Of a stretch of 64,000 nt of DNA, positions 61,775 to 64,000 are shown piece after piece. Each line of letters opens with the position of its first letter. The stretch's first letter is position 1. The stretch is from Fusobacterium sp. (GTDB lineage Bacteria > Fusobacteriota > Fusobacteriia > Fusobacteriales > Fusobacteriaceae): NCBI RefSeq assembly GCF_032477075.1, contig NZ_JAWDXO010000001.1, forward strand, positions 62,001 through 126,000. The letters run 5' to 3'. A program made the translations under genes and the position numbers. A model generated the notes under the pieces. That model did no database searches. It saw only the letters and a list, made by a program, of their open reading frames with translations, and was not told the DNA's origin.

Positions 61775-63223
61775 CTACATGAGAGCTGAAGCTATTGGAT
61801 AACCTATGAAGATAGTAACAATAACAGCAATAAGCATAAAAATAAATCCATATTTAAACATATCAGAAGATTCTACCCATTCAGATCCAATGGCTATAGC
61901 TATATGCGGCATAGCTGGAGGTGTAGCAAAAGCAAAAGCTGACATCATTCCAATAATGGAAACTATTGCTGGAGCTGATACTGTTCCATTAGTAGCTTGT
62001 ACTAATGGAATGGCTACAGTGGTAACAACTGTAACAGTAACCATATTAGATGAGAAGTTTGTCTGAATGCAAGCCCACAATGTGAATACAAGTACAAGAA
62101 GCATAGGACTTATTTCTTTTAAAATGGGATTTAGAGTTTCTACAAGATAGTGAGCTAGTCCTACATGTTGATTTGTCATAGCACTGCCTAATGCAAGAGT
62201 CCCAGCAGCCATTATAATACTTGACCATTGAACTCCTTTTCTCATTCCTTCAGCAAAGTTTAAAACAGGTTTTTCATCAAAAGATATTATGGAATAGCAT
62301 ATAACTCCAAGCATAGGAGGCATAGCAGTTCCCATAGAGGAAATCTTTTTACATATTATTGGAAAATAAGGCTTCAATATACTAGGAAGCACCCATAAAG
62401 CAACTATTATGCAAAATATACTAAGGACAATTTTTTCTTTTTTCTCCATAGGTTTTATTTCATTTTTTAAAGCAGATACATCTATATTTTTAATTTTTGT
62501 CATATCTGGATTAAGTATAAACCTGAATATAAGAATTAAAAAAACTGTACAAATAATTCCCACAGGAACAGCAAAGGCCATATATTCAGCATATCCTATA
62601 GTAAGACCAGTGGCAGTTGTATAAAATCCCATAGCCATAATACTGAATACATGGGCGATAGGAGTCATTCCAGCAGCAATGGATACACAGAAAGCAAGAC
62701 TGATCATAAGCATTTTTCCTATTTTGTCCCCCTTTTTTATTCCTAATATTTCATTGATTTTTTCTAATATTGGAAGGAAAATAACAAATAGGACAGATGG
62801 AGATACAAAGCAGCCTATAAATATAATAGCTGAAATAAAAGACATAACAAAAAGCCAAGGACCTTTTTTAGCTATAGGACCTGTTATAAAAGAAACAGCA
62901 CATCTTTTTAAAAATGGAGTTTCTGCCAAAACATGAGTACAAAGAAAAGTACACATTAAAAAAGCAAAAGTTTCATTTCCAAAGGAACTTAAAAAAACAT
63001 TTTTAAATCCAATCTCAGGAATTAGTCCTATTGCAGTTATACATAACAAACTAGGCCAGTCAATAGCGACAGTAAGCCATAATAATAGACTGCCTAAGAA
63101 TATACCAATTACATTCATTCCTAATGAGTTCATTCCAGCAGGAAGTGGAAGGTATTTTACAAATAAAATTAAAATTAATGCAATAAAGATATATGAATAT
63201 CTTTTTACACTTTTAGCAGACAT
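61775..63223 (-). CDS. Anion permease of the SLC13/DASS type
   Basis: A 482-residue polytopic membrane protein with about 12 hydrophobic segments, resembling divalent anion:sodium symporters and related ion-transporter superfamily carriers. Stretches such as SFGNETFAFLMCTFLCTHVLAETPFLKR, SFISAIIFIGCFVSPSVLFVIFLPIL, CVSIAAGMTPIAHVFSIMA and WACIQTNFSSNMVTVTVVTTVAIPL hold the repeat loops. Probably a dicarboxylate or sulfate carrier. It is encoded alone, with a perfect consensus promoter and a palindrome in the promoter spacer. Confidence 0.85.
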   Translation of the reverse strand: MSAKSVKRYSYIFIALILILFVKYLPLPAGMNSLGMNVIGIFLGSLLLWLTVAIDWPSLLCITAIGLIPEIGFKNVFLSSFGNETFAFLMCTFLCTHVLAETPFLKRCAVSFITGPIAKKGPWLFVMSFISAIIFIGCFVSPSVLFVIFLPILEKINEILGIKKGDKIGKMLMISLAFCVSIAAGMTPIAHVFSIMAMGFYTTATGLTIGYAEYMAFAVPVGIICTVFLILIFRFILNPDMTKIKNIDVSALKNEIKPMEKKEKIVLSIFCIIVALWVLPSILKPYFPIICKKISSMGTAMPPMLGVICYSIISFDEKPVLNFAEGMRKGVQWSSIIMAAGTLALGSAMTNQHVGLAHYLVETLNPILKEISPMLLVLVFTLWACIQTNFSSNMVTVTVVTTVAIPLVQATNGTVSAPAIVSIIGMMSAFAFATPPAMPHIAIAIGSEWVESSDMFKYGFIFMLIAVIVTIFIGYPIASALM

Positions 63224-63281
63224 AAAATTTCCCCCTTTATTTTGGATAAAAATATTCTAAATATGAATAGAGTTGTTGAAA

Positions 63282-63310
63282 ATTATATCCTTATAAGGCT
63301 TTCTTGTCAA
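63282..63310 (-). promoter_or_regulatory. Consensus promoter with spacer palindrome for the SLC13-type gene
   Basis: Minus-strand TTGACA (63305-63310) and TATAAT (63282-63287) with 17 bases between. The spacer holds the perfect palindrome CCTTATAAGG (63289-63298), which would block polymerase if bound by a repressor. Confidence 0.75.
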
Positions 63311-63319
63311 TATTAAATT

Positions 63320-63345
63320 AAAAAAACAGGAGTATTTCACTCCTG
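63320..63345 (-). terminator. Terminator after the MORN lipoprotein gene
   Basis: On the minus strand CAGGAGT pairs with ACTCCTG around a five-base loop and is followed by seven T. Confidence 0.85.
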
Positions 63346-63453
63346 ATAGTTTTAAAATCGATGTTATCGTCCATATATTGTGAAAAAATAGAAAATAGTA
63401 TATATAATATACTGTAGTAAAGGTATAATAATAAAATTATTGGAAATAAAAGA

Positions 63454-63897
63454 TTATTCTTGTACAGTTTCTAAAATAAGTCCTTTATCATATTTTATCT
63501 CTTTAATTTTTTCACCTTCTTTTGAATATTCTAAATAGATTCCATCAGGTTCTCCAGAAATATAGCTGGCTTCTAAAAGAATTTGTCCACTGTAATGATA
63601 TTTTTTATATGGGCCATTAAGTTTCCCATCTTTATATTCGCTATCTATATATATTTGACCATTTCTATAGAAATGAAGATATTTTCCATCAAGTTTTCCG
63701 TTTTTATAACTCATTAAAAGAAGGATTTGCCCGTTGTCATATTTTCTTAAAATTTTTCCAGAATAGGCCTCACTTTCATTAATTATATAAACTATTCCAT
63801 TTCTTTCTTGTTTTTTAGAGATATCTACTTCTCTTTCCTTTTTATAACAGCTGCTCAGCAATATTATTGAAAAAATAAGCAGTAAAAGTTTCTTCAT
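63454..63897 (-). CDS. MORN-repeat lipoprotein (YwqK-like)
   Basis: A 147-residue lipoprotein with signal MKKLLLLIFSIILLSSC, lipobox LSSC and Cys17 lipidated. The rest is about four MORN-type repeats: GKILRKYDNGQI, GKLDGKYLHFYRNGQI, GKLNGPYKKYHYSGQI, GEPDGIYLEYSKEGEKI. Databases often label such proteins YwqK-family antitoxins, but no toxin gene is adjacent here and a surface or periplasmic role is more likely. Fusobacteria carry many MORN proteins. It has its own promoter and terminator. Confidence 0.85.
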   Translation of the reverse strand: MKKLLLLIFSIILLSSCYKKEREVDISKKQERNGIVYIINESEAYSGKILRKYDNGQILLLMSYKNGKLDGKYLHFYRNGQIYIDSEYKDGKLNGPYKKYHYSGQILLEASYISGEPDGIYLEYSKEGEKIKEIKYDKGLILETVQE

Positions 63898-63928
63898 TTT
63901 GCTTCCTCCATAAATGTAAAGTATTTAT

Positions 63929-63937
63929 ATTATAGCA
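63929..63937 (-). promoter_or_regulatory. Extended -10 promoter for the MORN lipoprotein gene
   Basis: Minus-strand TGCTATAAT, with TATAAT at 63929-63934. It lies about 30 bases before the start codon, which has a GGAGG site. Confidence 0.65.
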
Positions 63938-64000
63938 TAGGTAAAAAAGTTTTCCAAATTAAAAGCTAAGATTCTTATTTAAGAAAAAAAGAAAATTAAG

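Noticed and set aside
63454..63897. Toxin-antitoxin module
   Set aside because: The MORN protein is a lipoprotein with its own promoter and terminator and has no partner gene beside it.
1..64000. CRISPR arrays, tRNA or rRNA genes, insertion sequences and prophage genes
   Set aside because: No regularly spaced repeats, cloverleaf-like sequences, transposase genes or phage structural genes were recognised; the only recombinase is the one in the hsd locus.

Overview
This 64 kb window is AT-rich, Gram-negative-type chromosomal DNA. Extended -10 promoters, AGGAGG-type ribosome binding sites and U-rich hairpin terminators are frequent. Gene content (accB-accC-asp23-amaP-DUF2273-nusB, a galactose ABC transporter, a 2-hydroxycarboxylate carrier, a TAXI-type TRAP transporter, M32 carboxypeptidase, LemA/DUF2207) best fits Fusobacterium, probably a large-genome species of the F. 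varium/ulcerans/mortiferum type. The genus is an inference from gene content and base composition; there is no rRNA here to test it.

Layout. 1-5300: start of trpS, a divergent ROK sugar kinase, and the mglBAC galactose/glucose ABC transporter. 5400-9100: two AraC regulators around a drug/lipid-type ABC exporter. 9255-10862: pyrG behind a leader with a terminator. 10990-19227: a complete type I restriction-modification locus, hsdM-hsdS-hsdS-tyrosine recombinase-hsdR; the two hsdS genes share a nearly identical in-frame 29-bp segment. 19384-22447: YgiQ radical SAM protein and GTPase Der. 22491-33155 (minus strand): a glyoxalase-like gene, then a seven-gene acid-sugar catabolic operon (Fe-ADH, PdxA2, TAXI binding protein, fused TRAP permease, FAD oxidoreductase, DapA-family lyase, DUF1537 kinase) with its GntR regulator. 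33583-38939: an MBL-fold hydrolase, a SNF2 helicase and a large partner of unknown function. 38983-40161: a plasmid-type Rep_3 initiator in an otherwise chromosomal setting, with a perfect 12-bp inverted repeat over its promoter. 40462-46592: a nine-gene operon of an amidohydrolase, a PRD protein, the SFCGS/DUF4312/DUF4311/DUF4310 set, a DgaE-like ammonia-lyase, a DgaF-like aldolase and a HAD phosphatase. 46761-53712: dnaE, then accB-accC-asp23-amaP-DUF2273-nusB. 53885-63897: envelope, transport and small proteins (SNase, M32 peptidase, DUF2207, LemA, 2HCT carrier, MgtC, SLC13-type carrier, MORN lipoprotein).

Points most worth following. The AccB homologue has no biotinylatable lysine (Gly102 at that position) although it sits directly before accC. 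The SFCGS/DUF4310-4312 operon looks like an undescribed uptake system feeding an aminosugar-acid lyase pathway. The TAXI/DUF1537/PdxA2 operon adds an FAD enzyme, a DapA-type lyase and an Fe-ADH to a threonate-like pathway and has a shared GntR operator. The type I locus is built for shuffling of its specificity genes. A solitary Rep_3 initiator has an operator-like inverted repeat.
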